DNA of 64,000 nt from Favolaschia claudopus (Eukaryota > Basidiomycota > Agaricomycetes > Agaricales > Mycenaceae): positions 434,001-498,000 of the forward strand of contig JAWWNJ010000156.1 of assembly GCA_037176885.1 (NCBI GenBank). The letters are read 5' to 3'. How positions within the stretch are numbered: the stretch's first letter is position 1; the number at the start of each line of letters is the position of its first letter. The notes under the pieces are model-generated. The model saw only the letters and a list, made by a program, of their open reading frames with translations, was not told the origin of the DNA and made no database searches. Below are positions 22,261 through 33,187 of this stretch, in pieces. Both the position numbers and the translations under genes were made by a program.

Positions 22261-23094
22261 ATGGCCGACGAGGACGAAAATTCAGCAGAGTGCAATGACT
22301 GTGGACAAGCCTTTCCGCTTCGACAGGGCACAGGCCTTTGCCCCAAGTGCGTCAAGCTTCAGCCACTTGACCTCAACAGTCGGGAATATGCCGATATACA
22401 AGTCAGTATTTGATTGAGAATCGGGATGATTTTGCACTGATACTGGTGACTGCAGAAATGGCCCCAGTGCACAGTCTGTGGTATCACACGACGTAATATG
22501 GTCCCAGCCTCTTCGGATTCGATTCAAACCTGCGGATCTACGGCTTGCTTGAAGGCGGCTGTTGGTGAAGGGCCAGGTATTTGTTTGGCTTGCTTAGTTG
22601 GACCGAATTTCAATATTTCTTAGCGCCACTGGGTCCGTCGCTTGCTGCAAATGCTGCCTTCGAGTCAAATCAGCGTCGGGTCCAGCTCATGAGGGAACGG
22701 CTGAAAAAATTTGGGCCCCAGGCAAAAGGTGCAGCAGGTACGACATTGACTACTGCCAGTCTGCAAAGCCACGAGAATGGCGGTGGAGCACCTGGAGAAC
22801 CGAAGATCTGGATCTGTTGGCAGGTAAGCATTTTCTCGCCTGCTTTGCATAGTAGTACTCGCTGAATTCAGGTTCTATTCAAGGTCCGACTCAGCAGTCA
22901 ACCAAAGGCGATCGCTGCCAGTCTTGGATATCATGCAAAAGGATGGGCCGTATCGTTGTTCATGCCAGGTTAGTCTTTTACGTCGTATATTTCAATTCCC
23001 TCGATTGAATAATGGAGAAAACAGACATCAAAGCTGAGATCGTCAAAGTCATCAATACCGAATGGTGTTCGTTGAAAGGAACACCTCTCCTGCC
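22261..23094 (+). pseudogene. N-terminal part of probable alpha-type-kinase-family protein, truncated by gypsy A
   Basis: Five exons can be read. Exon 1 (22261-22400) encodes MADEDENSAECNDCG...GTGLCPKC, exon 2 (from 22456) KWPQCTVCGITRRNM, together a double CxxC zinc-ribbon-like N-terminus. Exon 3 continues with an Arg-rich helix (NQRRVQLMRERLKKFG) and EPKIWICWQ. Later exons give KAIAASLGYHAKGWAVSLFMP and DIKAEIVKVINTEWCSLKG. Introns are 45-60 bp with GT...AG. From memory this Cys-rich start followed by a P-I--CW-V strand is typical of the large mushroom family of atypical alpha-kinases; the kinase domain itself is not present here. The last donor site (GTGAGT at 23095) is followed within about 50 bp by the broken end of a gypsy element, so the gene is cut in an intron. 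Confidence 0.5.
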
Positions 23095-23141
23095 GTGAGT
23101 CTCCCTTGCTTGTGCTGGGAATTTATCTCATTGTATGTACA

Positions 23142-23665
23142 TGGGTCGCCCTGACGCGCTTTCTCGGAGACCGGACCATGGAGTGCAGGACGATAATCAG
23201 GACGTTACCCTGCTTCGACCCGAGCTGTTCCACGTTCGGGCCACCGAAGCCCTGGTTATTGCTGGCCCTGAGGCTCCCCTCTTGCGCGACATTCGCGATG
23301 CGCTTGCCGGGGAACCCGACCTTGAAGAGCCCATTGCCCTGACTGCGAAGGAACTCCTCAAGGCCCGAGGTGTGCGGTCTGCCCGGTCTTCGGAATGGCG
23401 TATTGAAGGTGGACTCCTTTACTTCCGGGGGAAGGTTGTCGTCCCCCGAGACAAGGACCTCCGCCGACGCATCCTGGAGCAACACCATGACACGCGTGTT
23501 GCAGGCCATGCCGGTCGTTTCAAGACTCTGGAGCTCGTGTCTCGGAACTACTGGTGGCCCCAACTGTCGCGCCATGTCGGACGGTACGTTGCGACTTGTG
23601 ACTTGTGCTGCCGCACCAAGGCGCTTCGTAGACTGCCGATTGGTGAGCTCCACCCTACAGAGGTT
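23142..23665 (+). pseudogene. gypsy A integrase, N-terminal zinc-finger part
   Basis: Starts with the RNase H/integrase linker [17 protein letters not shown], then the H-H-C-C zinc finger. Visible in order are [19 protein letters not shown] (histidines), [20 protein letters not shown] and the final CxxC (CDLCCRTK). The frame stops shortly after GELHPTE because of the insertion at 23666. Joined across that insertion, the frame would continue into the catalytic core at 24766. Confidence 0.8.
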
Positions 23666-24765
23666 TGTCGGAAAAACCCCAGTTCGCTTATGACGGATTG
23701 ACCCGGATTATGGCCTTATCACGGCTTTCAAGCCTCCCACCGGGGGATTATGATCCGTCATAAGCCGTTCTAATCGGCCCACCGCCGAAACAGTACCAAA
23801 TGTTGCGGTAGCTCCACCGCCCTTTTCAAACGTACTAGAAATCTCATTTTTCTGGTCCATAGACCTCAAAGAGCTGGTGGTCGTATCGACTTCAGTTTCC
23901 TTAAGACTGTGCCCTACTGTGCCGGCGTTGCCGGGATCGCTTACGGCACCTTCACACAGACTCCACAGCTGGCCTTCACAAATACCAAGAGGTGCTGCGG
24001 ACAGCGTCCCACGCCTCTTCCTCCTCAACCACCACCACAACTACCGCACAAGTCTCGTATTCAGGTCATCCTCGTCGGTGCTACCACCTCCTGTGATCCA
24101 CGTCTGCCTTCGAACACGTCTTCCGTCGTTCGAACTGTTTCACCTTACCTTGTTAACTTACAGTTAGCGCGGTCCACGAAATTGTTCCCCCCACTGGTTT
24201 TGTCGAAGTTTGAGGTGTACTACGAGGGCCAAATGTTCGCGGGTTCCCTGGTGAGTTGTTGCCCCTCGACTTTTAGTTGTGTCTGAAATTGTCTGAGTTC
24301 TCATGAATTAATTCTTGTCACGTAGTAATATCGGTGCGCTTAGCAGTCTCTTCTCTGTTCTTCCCGGTTCTAATGACCGCTTTCCAGCGCTGTGTTGCAT
24401 CGGGTATGATTCGAGTGGTACGTTTGCACAGTGTTTGCTCATAGGTAGTTCCGGCGTCGGATTCGAAGTCGAGGTTACCCCGTAGGCGATCCGTGCTGTG
24501 GCGGGTAGCACCCAGCCGTTGTTGTAGCCCATGAATACATGTTTTTGTCACAATAATTGAGCCCTTCGTTTCTTAAATGTGCGGTAATGCGCGGTAATGC
24601 ACAGTAATGGCTTGTAGACACCTAAATCCCGTATAATCCCCAGCATGGATTATAGCGGCTTGAAAGGTTTACACCTATGCGCTATAATCCCCTTATGGAT
24701 TATGACCTCATGGCGGCTTATATTGACTTACGAGCCGACACAAGCTGCGCAGGATTTTTCCGACA
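23666..24765 (+). repeat. 1,100-bp TIR element with TT duplication and subterminal repeats
   Basis: Ends TGTCGGAAAAA and TTTTTCCGACA are perfect 11-bp inverted repeats flanked by TT (23664-23665 and 24766-24767). Removing the element plus one TT restores the gypsy frame ...PTEVPEERWH.... Subterminal copies of GGATTAT(A/G)....GGCTT are clustered near both ends (23696-23775 and 24630-24720), the arrangement seen in CACTA-type elements. An internal plus frame (23909-24286) is proline rich and unrecognised. The superfamily is uncertain: a 2-bp TT duplication with TGTCGG ends is not a combination I can assign. Confidence 0.75.
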
Positions 24766-26120
24766 TTCCCGAGGAGCGCTGGCACACCGTCTCAGTCGAC
24801 TTCATTGTCGAGCTTCCGGAGGCCCATGGATGCGATGCAGTCATGGTCGTTGTCTGTGCCCTTGGGAAGAGAGCGCACTTCATGGAGTGTCACACCACCA
24901 TTGACGCGGTTGGCGCTGCTCGGCTGTACTACCGGAACGTCTGGCGCCACCATGACCTGCCGGAGAAGTACATTTCGGATCGTGGCACCCAGTTCATTGC
25001 AGAGTTCACGCGCGAGCTTTGGCGCCTCGTTGGGGTCACCCCAGCCACTTCTACGGCCTACCATCCGCAGACCGATGGCCAAACGGAGCGCGTTAACCAG
25101 GAACTCGAGCAGTACGTCCGGCTCTTCACCAATTACAAGCAGGACGACTGGGATGAGCTGCTGCCTGCAGCGGAGTTTGCGTACAACAACCACATGCACT
25201 CCTCCACGCAGCAGGTACCGTTCATGACGGACACTGGTCGGCTTCCACGGATGGGCTTTGAGCCCCACGCTGCACGTTCTAGGTTAGAGGCTGTGAACGA
25301 GTTCCACGATCGGATTGCGTCAGGGGTTTCCGAGGCGAAGGCGGCACTCGTCAAGGCCAAGGCAGAGTACAAGCAGTACTATGACCGCCGGCGGACACCA
25401 GCTCCAGACATCAAGGTTGGTGACCGGGTGTGGGTTGATGCTTCAGATATCCGCACCACCCGCCCTTCGGTGAAATTCTCCCACCGGCGTATCGGCCCCT
25501 TCAAGGTTCTGAAGGTCGTCGGTAATGGTGCCTTCAAACTGGAGCTGCCGCCCCGGTACTCTGCCCTCCACCCTGTCTTCCCCGTCGTGAAACTTCAGCT
25601 TGTGGAAGCCGATCCATTCCCCACTCGCCCCAGACACGAAGAGCCGCCACCAGTCCTTGACGTTCCTGGCAACAAGCAATGGGAGGTCGAGGAGATATTG
25701 GATGCCAAGATCCGCTATGGGAGTCTATGGTACTTTGTTCGCTGGAAGGGTTATGACCCGTCCCATGATCAATGGGTGAAGCACTCTAATGTCTTTGCCC
25801 CGGACGCTGTCGCTGCTTTCTACCGCAAATACCCTTCCAAACCTCGCTCCATTGCTGTTGCTGCCTTTGATTCCCTTCCCTTCCGTGACCGCTCGTCAAC
25901 TCCAGCTCAGGTGCGATCTATGCGTCGAGGCGCCGCATTCCAAGGGGGGGATGATGTCAGGGGAACTCCCCCTTTTGGCACTACACAGCCACCTATGACG
26001 CAGGCCTCTTGCAGATTTCCCACTTTCCTGTCAAATCCCCAAAGCCCTATGTCATCGTGGAGTAAGGCATGTGACTTGGCCCGGGATCATTGCCGATCGC
26101 TCCGAGCTTGTGGGAACTAG
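24766..26120 (+). pseudogene. gypsy A integrase catalytic core and chromodomain
   Basis: The open frame carries all three catalytic residues: D in [11 protein letters not shown] in ISDRGTQF and E in [12 protein letters not shown]. It is followed by the GPY/F-type region [16 protein letters not shown] and a C-terminal chromodomain, [20 protein letters not shown] then [12 protein letters not shown]. The chromodomain places the element among chromoviruses, where it directs integration to marked chromatin. There are no stops through the chromodomain, so this portion is young. It lacks its own start because the gene is split at 23666 and truncated at 23142. Confidence 0.85.
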
Positions 26121-26308
26121 TTACTATATGTTTACTGCACCTAGCGTGGGAATCCTCAGCCTTTCTTCTCTTTGGATTCTCCCTCGCTAGGTGCGCTGTG
26201 ATGTATTCTTAGTAGCTTCTTAATTAACTTTGGATTCTCCCTCGCTAGACCCTCGAGACATCTCGGGTCCTAAAGGTTGCCCTTACAAGAGCACTATACA
26301 CTACCAAG
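25952..26308 (+). repeat. probable 3' LTR of gypsy A
   Basis: AAGGGGGGGA (polypurine tract) ends at 25951 and is followed by TGATGTCAGGGGAACTCCCC, a typical LTR start. Inside are two copies of TTTGGATTCTCCCTCGCTAG. The right boundary is inferred near ACTATACACTACCA; there is no second LTR in the window to compare with. Confidence 0.5.
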
Positions 26309-26492
26309 GGGGGGCGGAGAGTTGCAAACGAGCGTGGGTCCTCTGCCGGGTTGTCTCGCAGACCCGGCCAACATGAGCGGTTGAAAAGCCTCGAGATTTG
26401 AGGTAAAAAATCCCCGCACTGTCGAGGGTAGTCACGCCGTCTTCAACACTGCAGTCCCCTTGGGCGCACATGCACATGTTATGTTAAGTAGT

Positions 26493-29063
26493 TCAAAGTG
26501 TTATTGGAACTGAATTTTGGGGGTGGGAGAGGTAGAAGTCCCGCCGGATTCTCAACATGGGCGTCGAGTAAAAGATCTCCAGAACATCGTAGCAGTATTT
26601 TGCGAGGAGAGCGGTGACCTCTCGGCGCGGGAGCAGATCACGGAAGAAAAGGCCGGCATCGGTGTAAGCGCCCTTCATATTCGGCAGCGTCGTGAATAGC
26701 TTGTCGTAGAACGCGCGACGGAGCCCCAGCAAAGGTGTGTGCTTACAGCCGAAAAGCGCGTGTACTGGATCCTCAATGCAGATTTTACAAAATCTGCATA
26801 ATCTCCACATTTCGGGGACTGCCTCAGGTCGATCTCGATCTGCCCAAGTCATTCTCTCGCTGGCAAGGGCATGAGCGGACAGCAAGATGTGCGTTAGAGC
26901 CCTACGGTGCTTTGCATTATTGACTCGCAGATAATGTCGGAAGCAAAGGACTTTGCAAACCAGCTTTTTTCCGTCGGGCTCCAACCGATTCGCAAACATA
27001 TCCCGCGTTTTGCTGTAAGACATCAGCGAAGTCTGTAGGTAGCCTTCCATGGACTTTGTGAGGCTCTTGAGCAACCCTTCCACCGTTGATCTGCTGACCG
27101 CGTCCGGACGTCTCAGGTCCCACCAGATAGGCACGGGCAGTTTCGACAGCACTAAGCAGATGTCATTAATCCACGAAATTTTGTGTTGTCTTGCCAAGTC
27201 CACTGAACCTAGCAAGCCGTCGGCAACCAGTCGTTCCTCAGCTTCGAGTACGACCAGATGACGGAGGTAATTTAGAAGCTGCCTTGCTCGTCGATAGCGA
27301 ATAGGTTCAAGCCCGGTTTCAGTAAAGAGGATTGCTGTCATACTTCTCGAGGTGAGGCCGAGCATCCTTCGAAGATAGTGCTGCTGAATTGCCTCCTTTT
27401 CCGCAATACGGGATTCCACGACATCAGGACATATGTCCGCGCCGGAAATGAGGTATGGGTCTACACGGGCCATGTACAAGGTTCGCGCGTCCCAGACTGG
27501 TAGATCTCCCACAAACCGGTTAACCCCCAAGCAGACATTGGCGACATTTTGAGCTTTTTCGTTGTAGACTCGGTGGTGCTCGGAGTACATGTCCTTCGAT
27601 CGGAAGTCATGCCAAATTCCCACATATTTCAGCACCGAAACCTCTTTGATCTTACGGCCATTCAAGGTGAACTCGAGGTCTTCTTTCGGGCGAACTCCAG
27701 CCACTGCGAACTCACATTTCAGCTCCTGAATTTCGCATCCCATGTCACCCATTTGCCTCCCAGTTTCATTCAATTTCTTCTGGAAGCTGGGTGCAGAGGA
27801 CGCTGTAATCATCAAGTCGTCTGCCTGTTCGAGTTTGGGGACAGCCTTTCCGTTGAGGGTTATATCACCGGGGAATGCCTGCAGCTTTAGCGCTTTCAAG
27901 AACAGGTTCCAGAGATAAGGTGATGTAGGGTCTCCCGTTAGGACTCCAAGCAACGATCTAAATGTTTCCGATAGCTGGCCGTTCAGGCGAACCATATAGA
28001 CCATTCGATCGTACAGCATCATTATCCAGTCAATGTACGGGCCCCAAATGCCGTCTGCCTGAAGGCGGTTCCACAACACAGACCTGTTGGTAGCGGGAAA
28101 AGCATTCTTGAGATCAATGTATCCGAGGATCAGTGTTCGTCCCTCTGCTAGTGCTCGGTCAGCCAAGACTCGTAGCAGGAAGGAGTTGTTATTGGTCCGG
28201 TAGCCTTCCCTGAATGCGTTTTGAGATCTCGGTAGGAGCTTAGCATCCTCTGAATATTCTCTAATCCGCCAATCTAATATCAGCATCAGAGATTTCAGCA
28301 ATGAGCACTCGAGGACTAGCAGTCGATGAGATTCCGGGTCTTTTGGATCTTTTCCTCGCTTCAGAATTCCAATCACCAGCGACGCGAGCCAGAGTGAAGG
28401 TGCCGACATCTTGTCTAGGCAAGCTTGGAGAAGTTTTCTCAGTGCTACATTCGACATCGCTAAGATGTCTCGATAAGAGAAGTCATCAATACCCGGCACA
28501 CTGTCCTTGGTGTGCTCTTTGATGTGAGTCTTCAAACGCTCGATTTCTTCCGCGCATAATTTCCGCGAGAAGCTACGCCTCGGTGAAGTGTCAACGTTTG
28601 ACTTTGGCCACGACTCCGCCAATTCCTTCTGTAACTCGAGCTGCTCATTGTTGAATGAAGCCGGGGTCACTTCTGGTAGGTTCATTCTCGCTTTGAACGT
28701 CTCGGTCAGCTGCTCAATTGTAACCTCTAGCGGCCGTGGGCGTGGATCTGTCCAGGATCGGACGAGTCGCCAAAATGCGCCGGCATCACTTCCGCAGGCC
28801 ATCAGAGAATCCCGCAGCTCTAGTTCAAGTTGTCGCGCTTTCTCTCTGCCTCGATGAGAGTCAGGTTCGTCATCATCGCAGACATCTTCCACATGTGCGC
28901 GCGGACGAGGGGGAGCAACCTCTGGAAGAGCTGTTGACACTTTGGGAATAGATAGCGGGATTGCAGCTTGTTCTTGTCGCCACGGAGAATTCTCGAGAGG
29001 TGTGTAGTCCGTCTGCAATGGGGGTAGCCATGCACCTGACTTCGCAGCCCTTAGTACAACCAC
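26493..29063 (-). CDS. LINE (non-LTR) reverse transcriptase, 856 residues, endonuclease absent
   Basis: One uninterrupted minus frame. Residues about 95-135 hold the LINE linker AFWRLVRSWTDPRPRP. The RT follows, with ILKRGKDP at about 233, GYIDLKNAFP (first catalytic Asp about 317), GDPTSPYLWNLFL at about 378 and LEQADDLMI (catalytic ADD, about 414-416). The thumb then shows LKYVGIWHDF. The C-terminus has a zinc-finger-like CRFCKICIEDPVHALFGCKH. The catalytic box reads QADD where LINEs normally have YADD or FADD. No apurinic-type endonuclease precedes the RT, so the copy is 5'-truncated or the ORF is a stand-alone type. No stops occur, so the copy is recent or under selection. The first in-frame ATG is at 29063, which is not necessarily the native start. 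Confidence 0.8.
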   Translation of the reverse strand: MVVLRAAKSGAWLPPLQTDYTPLENSPWRQEQAAIPLSIPKVSTALPEVAPPRPRAHVEDVCDDDEPDSHRGREKARQLELELRDSLMACGSDAGAFWRLVRSWTDPRPRPLEVTIEQLTETFKARMNLPEVTPASFNNEQLELQKELAESWPKSNVDTSPRRSFSRKLCAEEIERLKTHIKEHTKDSVPGIDDFSYRDILAMSNVALRKLLQACLDKMSAPSLWLASLVIGILKRGKDPKDPESHRLLVLECSLLKSLMLILDWRIREYSEDAKLLPRSQNAFREGYRTNNNSFLLRVLADRALAEGRTLILGYIDLKNAFPATNRSVLWNRLQADGIWGPYIDWIMMLYDRMVYMVRLNGQLSETFRSLLGVLTGDPTSPYLWNLFLKALKLQAFPGDITLNGKAVPKLEQADDLMITASSAPSFQKKLNETGRQMGDMGCEIQELKCEFAVAGVRPKEDLEFTLNGRKIKEVSVLKYVGIWHDFRSKDMYSEHHRVYNEKAQNVANVCLGVNRFVGDLPVWDARTLYMARVDPYLISGADICPDVVESRIAEKEAIQQHYLRRMLGLTSRSMTAILFTETGLEPIRYRRARQLLNYLRHLVVLEAEERLVADGLLGSVDLARQHKISWINDICLVLSKLPVPIWWDLRRPDAVSRSTVEGLLKSLTKSMEGYLQTSLMSYSKTRDMFANRLEPDGKKLVCKVLCFRHYLRVNNAKHRRALTHILLSAHALASERMTWADRDRPEAVPEMWRLCRFCKICIEDPVHALFGCKHTPLLGLRRAFYDKLFTTLPNMKGAYTDAGLFFRDLLPRREVTALLAKYCYDVLEIFYSTPMLRIRRDFYLSHPQNSVPITL

Positions 29064-31559
29064 CTCGATGAAAGCTCAGAAAAGTCGCAAAATGTTCTTA
29101 ATTGAAGCAAGAGAAATATAGGAGACTACATATATATATTTGAGACAGAAAAAAAGCTTTGGGACGAAAAATATTCCGGGACTCGGAATAAAGCACCGAA
29201 TCGAACTTGGACTCGGATTAGACAGCATATGTATTACGACGTGCTCGAGCGACAATTAAAACACCCAAACACCCTACAAACTGAAGGCAGAGGACACCCT
29301 GGGGTCCTAGATGGCCGGCGTGCATGGCCATCACCCACCCATCAAGGATCGTCCGATGGGAGGCCTGGTCAGGTTTTGTTGCCATACAATTAGGCATCAA
29401 AGGCTGGCATCGGCCGAAATCGAACCGTATCGATCTCGGCTACCGTACTTCTGGGGGCTCGCTCGAGCTCCCCTTTATCTCCTCACAAGACCTTCTCGTG
29501 TCTACGAACAATCTTTGCTGAGTCCACTCACCGGCCTGGGGGGCACTGAGCGCCGTTCGCGGCTGCTGGTGATCCTCTACTCGTTGATTTCGTGATCGAG
29601 AAGCTTAGACGCTTCATATACGTCGCCGAGCGTTGTTCACCAGCTATCGATGTTCGTCACACGGGTATCTTAGGATGGGGTTCGGAAGATCTGGCACGGG
29701 AGAGAAGGATTCAAGGAGGACGAGAGTATAGCAAGCCATGCATACTTCCGGTGTTGCTGTCGTCTTCGCCTCGGAAATGAATTCCGTTGGAACCACGAAA
29801 TCAGCGTGACTGGGGAGGCTCTTCGTAGCTACAGGCCTTAGATCCTCGTACCGACCATGGTTGAATGAAATCGGCTCTCAATTCGTCGTCGCAACGTTCT
29901 CGTGAGACGACTCTTTGGTCATCAGATCCAGTTCACTCCGGAAGCTGCACTACTCTTCCGCCGACCTTTCAATGTTCAGGCGCACGCTGAAGAATGAAAG
30001 GACTGTGTCGTCGGAAACACCAAGCGCCGTTCGCGGCTGCTGGTGACTGTCTGTTCAAGGACTGTGCGAATGGGGGGCTGGGATTTCAGCTTTGAAATTT
30101 TTTCTCTTCTTCGACGCTATCGCTGGGGGGTGATGGATAAGTATAAGCTATATCGACGAAGAAGAACACACTTTCAAGCCCTTCTCAGCCTTGCTCTACT
30201 CCCGTTCAAAACTCGAGTACGTTCATTCGCTACTGAGCGTCGGCATCTGGATGTCTATGACGCCCCTTGGAACCCTTCCCAAACTGCTGAGACTCTGGTG
30301 AGATCTTCTCGTCAGCGGCATGTACAGTCCCTCTGGCGGCACGGACTGACTTTGAGCTCCCGTCGTTGGATTAAAGCTCGAAGCTCCAGTCTGAGCGCTG
30401 TAGCACGCGGCCGTCTCTGAAGAGAAATTATCCTCTACAATCGACGACGCACTGCATATAGCACTGCTGAGATTGGAAGAACATGGTCTTGGTGGTTTCG
30501 GGATAGGATACAATGCTCGGTCTAACCGAAACCAATGAAGGCTGTAGGGTTTGAAGTTATTAGACGAGGAAGCGCTGACACAGCGCGTCTGGCTGCATGC
30601 CTCAGTCGTTTGAACCCATGCATTCAAGGAAGAAAAATGGATTGACAGTCAAGTACTACAAGGTGTACAGATCCGAGTGGGAAATAGCAGACACTTCACT
30701 TCGCATGGTCATCAGTTAACGCCTCGGGAGATATGAGTGTGTGGGCGTACCCCAAGGTCCTTCGTCCTGTCATACGTTCCTTCCCTGACATTCCTCCGTC
30801 GACCTCACCGCACTCCTTTTGACACCCGACTGTCACTCCGTCTTCAAGTCGCGAATTCAATCGTATGCGATTGGGAGGCGCGGAAGCCGGAAGTCGCCAA
30901 CGTGGGGCACAGAGAAGCACGGAAGCGAACGTCTTGAGGCTGCTGCTCCCGATATTGTCGACTTCAAAAGGCAGGCTTGGGCGGCGTACCTTGTTCCTTT
31001 CGACCCCTGCTGTCGTCCACGACGCGCTCCTTTGACACCCATTCTCCACGCTCACCGTTTCCGCGCAAATTCTGGTCGCATATATTCACAAAGCGCGGCT
31101 GCTCGCATTCGCCAATGGGCGAAAGGTTCTCGAGCGCGTTTCGACGCCGCTGGGAACGGATCGAGGAATGGGGGCAGCTATTGGCTCCACTTGCGGTCAT
31201 TGTTAGTTGACTAGTCGCGAGATATGTATGCAGAGGGGTGTACCTCGTCCTCACTCGCCTTCTTGCGCGTTTCTTTGGCCATGTCATGGACGTCAAGCAC
31301 CTCCTCCGTTTCGTACAGGTCTTCTGCATATCTCGCGTTATCAAGGGAGAAGGCAAGCGAAGTGAAATCGCGTACCCGACGTCAAGCTCAAAAGTCGATG
31401 ACCGCTGGGGGGCTTTGAACGGTGTCGACACAGAGCCCAACAAGGTCACATCGTCGGTCTGTTAGGGTCCGCGGACGTGCATTATCAATACCTGGGCTGT
31501 GCAATTCCATCCCCCGACCACCTCGTTGCTCAACCTCCAGCCTCTCCGTCCTCAAGCTG
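29064..31559. other. no confident gene; repeated motifs
   Basis: Several frames of 60-160 residues are open, but none has a recognised motif. Repeats seen: GCGCCGTTCGCGGCTGCTGG at 29549 and 30029, and about 38 bp (TCGGCCGAAATCGAACCGTA onward) at 29412 that recurs inverted at about 19673. A hairpin of about 25-bp arms (CGCGAGATATG...GCAGAGGGGTGTAC) spans 31212-31338. The 29100-29200 part is A-rich next to the 5' side of the LINE ORF. Confidence 0.4.
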
Positions 31560-31566
31560 CGAAGTG

Positions 31567-31684
31567 TCTTAGCGTAACTTAGCGTCACTTTGGAGCACTT
31601 GGGAAAAATTCCACGCCAAACTTTTGGTGAGAAATACTGTTAAAAGTGACGTCAAGTGCTCCGAAGTGACGCAACCGAATGGAG
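31567..31684 (+). repeat. MITE family C fragment (GCGTCACTTTGGAGCACTTG)
   Basis: TAGCGTCACTTTGGAGCACT...CCACGCCAAACTTTTGGTGA is shared with 53318-53410. The right end, AGTGCTCCGAAGTGACGCAA then CCGAATGGAGCC, is the inverted counterpart of the 53318 copy's start (GGCTCCATTCGG). Confidence 0.7.
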
Positions 31685-31859
31685 CCTTAGAGTTACTCCG
31701 GGAGCAAGTTTGGGCTTGGGGTTGGGCTTCGGAGATAAGTTTGATCTGTTACGAACAGCTGTTTGACAGCGGCAAAAAGCGTGGCAACATGTCCGCTTGT
31801 TGTTGGCGCAACATGGCTGCTCGTCGGCGCCAACGACTTACTGGATAGTGGTAAGTATA
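31685..31859 (+). repeat. repeat family D (GTTACTCCGGGAGCAAGTTT)
   Basis: Shared almost base for base with the inverse-oriented stretch at 34850-35008, and in part with 33808-33875. It includes AACAGCTGTTTGACAGCGGC and GCTCGTCGGCGCCAACGA. Ends and class are unknown. Confidence 0.75.
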
Positions 31860-31872
31860 TTCAACACTGGTA

Positions 31873-32378
31873 CTGTAGTATTTCGGTCAATTCACCCGGC
31901 TTGTGACCTGTGACATCTCGGAACGAATTTTGAAGTTCGTCAATGGGCCGCAGAGACTGTGACACCCCAGAAATATTCACCAATGCCTCGAGAACATCTC
32001 CTTTCGTATGCCAATTTACTGCACTGCGCTCTAGAATGCAAAATAATATAGAATTTATTTGCAATTTATTTTCAAGAATCCAACAAGTGCGCGGCGAAAT
32101 AGGCCGAGATACAGCCGCGGCAGGTGCCAAAGAAGCCGGAAAACGGAGCAAAATGCCAGAAACCGGCATTTCGAGTGATATGCCCGGTATTCTGCCACGG
32201 AAGCGCGCCGAATGGTGCGCTGAGAAAAATTTGTATTTTTTTCGGCATTTTTCGCAGATTTTGGAACTTTTTTGTCACATTCGTCCAAGGCCTCGGTGAC
32301 CTGTGACACGTACGAAAAAATTCGTCAATTTGGGGGGCCTGTGACGCGTGACAGACGAATTGATCGAAATAGTACAGT
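31873..32378 (+). repeat. 506-bp MITE with TA duplication
   Basis: Ends CTGTAGTATTTCGGTCAATT and its near-complement AATTGATCGAAATAGTACAG are flanked by TA at 31871-31872 and 32379-32380. Inside each end are GTGACCTGTGACA-type direct repeats. Most likely a Tc1/mariner-type non-autonomous element. Confidence 0.8.
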
Positions 32379-32380
32379 AG

Positions 32381-33187
32381 TAGCACAAAGTCTGGTAATT
32401 CTATTGAAGTTGCTCAGAGCATCCCCTGAGCCCCAGCACTGGTGGCAAATTGCTTGTAACTTGAGGAGGCTTCAAGGTAACTTGCACAACTTGATGCTTA
32501 CTGAATTCTTTCTTAATTAGCAAGCAACCATTTAGTATATAGGTGTTGGTAGGGTATATATATTTATTTACAGCACATGGGGTTCAAACAGGTCAATTGA
32601 ACTTGAGTTGAACCAAAGTTGAACACTCGGAAAAGTTCATTCGGCGCCAATTCGGTGTGCAGTCCGAAGTCACATGACAATGACAGTGACGGTCATTCCC
32701 GAAGTCCGAGGCCACGGACTCAGGCAGTGCTTACAAAGCATCCGGACGGACATTTGTAAGCATCTGCATTCTGGAGCCCTATACCGATGAATGGGGAAGC
32801 AAGCTTCCCCATCAATCAATCAATCACACGACCTGTTGCCGAAATTCCCTCGGACTCTGGTTATCTCACCTCGGACTTCTCACACAATGTCAACTGCGGC
32901 AAAACTCGGCTTCTTCTGAGCTTTCCGGAGCAGAAGACTGGCCGATTTTTCATGTTAATGCTACAGTGGAACTGCGCCTACAGGGAGTCTACACTCTGCT
33001 TGAATCTGTTATCCTCGCTGCAAATGCAGCTGATGCCTCTGTTGCTGCTGCTGCCGTCACTCCTCTGCCTGCCACAGCTCCTGTTGCTGGAGTAGCTTTC
33101 AAGGATACCCCTGGCGAACGTAATGAGCGATTTCCAATTTGTCGTGATGATTTTTTGATGGGACATCAAATGTGCAAACCATAGCCG
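32381..33187. other. no confident gene
   Basis: A plus frame at 32966-33184 is alanine/proline rich (ADASVAAAAVTPLPATAPVA) and unrecognised. Nothing else stands out. Confidence 0.5.

Larger units (their letters stand above)
23142..26310 (+). mobile_element. Ty3/gypsy chromovirus A, copy 1, 5'-truncated
   Basis: Homology with copy 2 (39551-46772) begins at ATGGGTCGCCCTGACGCGCT (23142), so gag, protease, RT and most of RNase H are absent. The remaining parts are the integrase zinc finger, the catalytic core, the chromodomain, a polypurine tract at 25942-25951 and a likely 3' LTR. A 1,100-bp foreign element (23666-24765) splits the integrase. Confidence 0.85.

Noticed and set aside
23123..23653. 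176-residue minus-strand frame
   Set aside because: Shadow of the integrase zinc-finger region.
24792..25268. Minus-strand 158-residue frame opposite gypsy A integrase, and its twin at 41634-41924
   Set aside because: It is the reverse-strand shadow of the integrase core, conserved only because the sense strand is.
30043..31449. Several frames of 60-160 residues
   Set aside because: Arg/Ser-rich in one direction and inconsistent between frames; no motif or splice structure supports a gene.
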